Source: Pseudanabaena sp. CAN_BIN31 | GTDB taxonomy: Bacteria; Cyanobacteriota; Cyanobacteriia; Pseudanabaenales; Pseudanabaenaceae | Length of the DNA stretch: 7,251 bases | Direction of reading: 5' to 3' | Assembly (NCBI GenBank): GCA_026785865.1 | Contig: JAJAZG010000211.1 | Span: forward strand, 1 to 7,251 | Part shown: positions 6,638-7,251 of the stretch, in pieces | Layout: each line of letters opens with the position of its first letter | How positions within the stretch are numbered: position 1 is the stretch's first letter | Position numbers and translations under genes: made by a program | The notes under the pieces: model-generated | Seen by the model: the letters and a program-made list of their open reading frames with translations, nothing else | Database searches by the model: none | What the model was told of the DNA's origin: nothing

Positions 6638-6970
6638 AGAAAATGTTGTGCGAAGCACAACATTTTCTTTAGGTGATTTCTCGAAAAGAATATCCCCATG
6701 TAGCGCAAGCGTCTCGCTTGCATTGTGGTGAAGCAGGTAGGATGCCTGCGCTACAGAATAGGTATTTTGTTTTCTGGAAATCGCCTTAAAACAAAAAGAG
6801 ATGGCGCTTGCGCCATCTCTTTTTGTTTTTGAATTAATTCCTGCTTTTAATTTCTTACGAAGCATCTGCAATTGTTTTTTCTTTTGGCGTTGGCGAGCAG
6901 ATCCACCTTTACCTTTATCGTTACGACCTTCATTGCGCGGAGATTCCCAACGCTTTAATCTTTGGCTCAT
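6518..6970 (-). CDS. Small, very basic protein; frame runs through a terminator without a stop
   Basis: From ATG 6968-6970 (minus) the frame reads MSQRLKRWESPRNEGRNDKG..., rich in Lys, Arg and Gln, with a likely basic helix RQKKKQLQMLRKKLKAG (about residues 27-43). This part (roughly 6840-6970) looks like a genuine small cyanobacterial protein and may bind nucleic acid or the ribosome because of its charge (inference). I do not recognise the family. The frame then passes through the terminator hairpin at 6788-6829, through the repeat element, and antisense into the VOC gene before its first in-frame stop at 6518-6520. That tail is unlikely to be made: a transcript ending at the hairpin would carry about 60 codons and no stop. 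A frameshift or sequence error near 6825-6840 could hide a normal stop (TAA occurs in another frame in GGAATTAATTC). No strong ribosome binding site precedes the ATG. Confidence 0.4.
   Translation of the reverse strand: MSQRLKRWESPRNEGRNDKGKGGSARQRQKKKQLQMLRKKLKAGINSKTKRDGASAISFCFKAISRKQNTYSVAQASYLLHHNASETLALHGDILFEKSPKENVVLRTTFSLMCNHRKLLSKVCIANVVKISFTKNCIFKLVMLELQNVA
6636..6670. terminator. Hairpin terminator of the purF-VOC operon
   Basis: A perfect 16-bp stem, AAAGAAAATGTTGTGC (6636-6651) against GCACAACATTTTCTTT (6655-6670), closed by a GAA triloop; the left arm begins within the VOC stop codon TAA. The U-rich part of the right arm (ATTTTCTTT) follows the GC-bearing half, and the mirrored A-rich left arm would allow action on the minus strand too. 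Confidence 0.75.
6671..6788. repeat. Composite palindromic repeat with 57-bp core
   Basis: The core 6699-6755 has 9-bp perfect terminal inverted repeats TGTAGCGCA / TGCGCTACA and holds two smaller hairpins: GCAAGCG-TCT-CGCTTGC (6705-6721) and GCAGG-N7-CCTGC (6733-6749). Outside the core, AGGTGATTTCTCGAAAAG on the left matches, imperfectly, the reverse complement of the right flank (AGGCGATTTCCAGAAAAC), so the dyad continues to about 6788. Cores of the TGTAGCGCA...TGCGCTACA kind look like dispersed cyanobacterial MITE/REP repeats. No coding capacity. Confidence 0.75.
6788..6829. terminator. Bidirectional intrinsic terminator, 20-bp perfect dyad
   Basis: AAAACAAAAAGAGATGGCGC (6788-6807) and GCGCCATCTCTTTTTGTTTT (6810-6829) are exact reverse complements around TT, giving a GC-rich stem (GAGATGGCG) with a T-rich tract on each strand. 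It can stop plus-strand readthrough from purF-VOC and minus-strand transcription from the small basic gene starting at 6970. It lies inside the reading frame of the latter. Confidence 0.85.
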
Positions 6971-7173
6971 ATTCTTATGTGATTAATTAGTTACTTCAAT
7001 ATACTTCAGAAGAATTAAATATTACTATCACTCTTTACTGGACTTTGGAAAAAGTTGAAGCAAAAAAAGGATGAACGCCCCATAAAGAGAGGAGTAAATA
7101 TTGGACATCAGAAATCGAAGCCCTCTTGATTTAGGAGTACTTAAGGAGTTGTATTTGCAAGAATCATAAAAAA
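6971..7173. other. Intergenic stretch, no recognised gene
   Basis: AT-rich DNA upstream of the small basic gene. It would contain that gene's promoter; TAATAT-like sequence is present on the minus strand near 7018-7025, without a clear -35 box. The one coding-like signal is a 22-codon frame on the plus strand (TTG 7101 to TAA 7167-7169) behind a strong AGAGGAG Shine-Dalgarno-like sequence (7088-7094); it is too short to call. No RNA gene was recognised. Confidence 0.35.
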
Positions 7174-7251
7174 TCAGGCAGCAATTTTAGGTATAGAAGC
7201 ATGAGATTTGCGTTTTTTTATGACAGCAAGAGGAGGACGAAGGGCCTGAAA
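7174..7251 (-). CDS. C-terminal end of an unrecognised protein (cut by window edge)
   Basis: On the minus strand the frame is open from the right edge for 25 codons and stops at TGA (7174-7176). The residues are basic and proline-containing (ALRPPLAVIKKRKSHASIP). The feel is that of a protein tail, possibly a transposase, but this is a guess and too little is visible for assignment. Whether it is coding at all depends on sequence beyond 7251. Confidence 0.3.
   Translation of the reverse strand, partial: FQALRPPLAVIKKRKSHASIPKIAA

Noticed and set aside
6801..6986. 61-codon plus-strand frame with a hydrophobic, Phe-rich C terminus
   Set aside because: It is the antisense shadow of the Lys/Arg-rich small gene; its start lies inside the terminator hairpin and it has no ribosome binding site.

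Overview
The window looks like cyanobacterial chromosome. It carries eight copies of GCGATCGC (the cyanobacterial HIP1 palindrome; starts near 1562, 2006, 2218, 2378, 2932, 4297, 5289, 6000). It also has a cyanobacterial-type class II fructose/sedoheptulose bisphosphatase next to hemA, and moderately AT-rich intergenic DNA full of palindromic repeats. A filamentous form of the Pseudanabaena kind is a reasonable guess, but the sequence alone does not fix the genus.

Layout. (1) Bases 1-1454, plus strand: the C-terminal part of an ABC/RecF-like AAA ATPase, cut by the window edge, overlapping by 4 bases an HNH endonuclease of the TIGR02646/PtuB kind. Together they look like a Septu-type anti-phage defence pair. 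(2) 1455-1727: non-coding DNA ending in a symmetrical bidirectional terminator shared by the defence pair and the convergent hemA. (3) 1728-4352, minus strand: glpX (Calvin-cycle F/SBPase) followed downstream by hemA (glutamyl-tRNA reductase), separated by a terminator hairpin and a 105-bp nested-palindrome repeat. (4) 4353-4685: divergent promoter region between glpX and purF with several dyads. (5) 4686-6637, plus strand: purF (first enzyme of purine synthesis) overlapping by 4 bases a small VOC-fold metalloprotein gene. (6) 6636-6829: three consecutive palindromic structures (terminator, repeat element, terminator). (7) 6790-6970, minus strand: a small, very basic reading frame that meets the second terminator before any in-frame stop codon. 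(8) 6971-7251: mostly non-coding, with a 25-codon C-terminal end of an unrecognised minus-strand gene at the right edge.

How the genes fit together. The centre is housekeeping: carbon fixation (glpX), entry to tetrapyrrole/chlorophyll synthesis (hemA) and entry to purine synthesis (purF). The left edge is accessory: a two-gene defence module with translationally coupled genes and no HIP1 sites. No RNA gene, CRISPR array or complete insertion sequence was seen. The most unusual items are the stop-less small gene running into its own terminator and the two composite palindromic repeats. The defence pair belongs to a described class rather than a new one.
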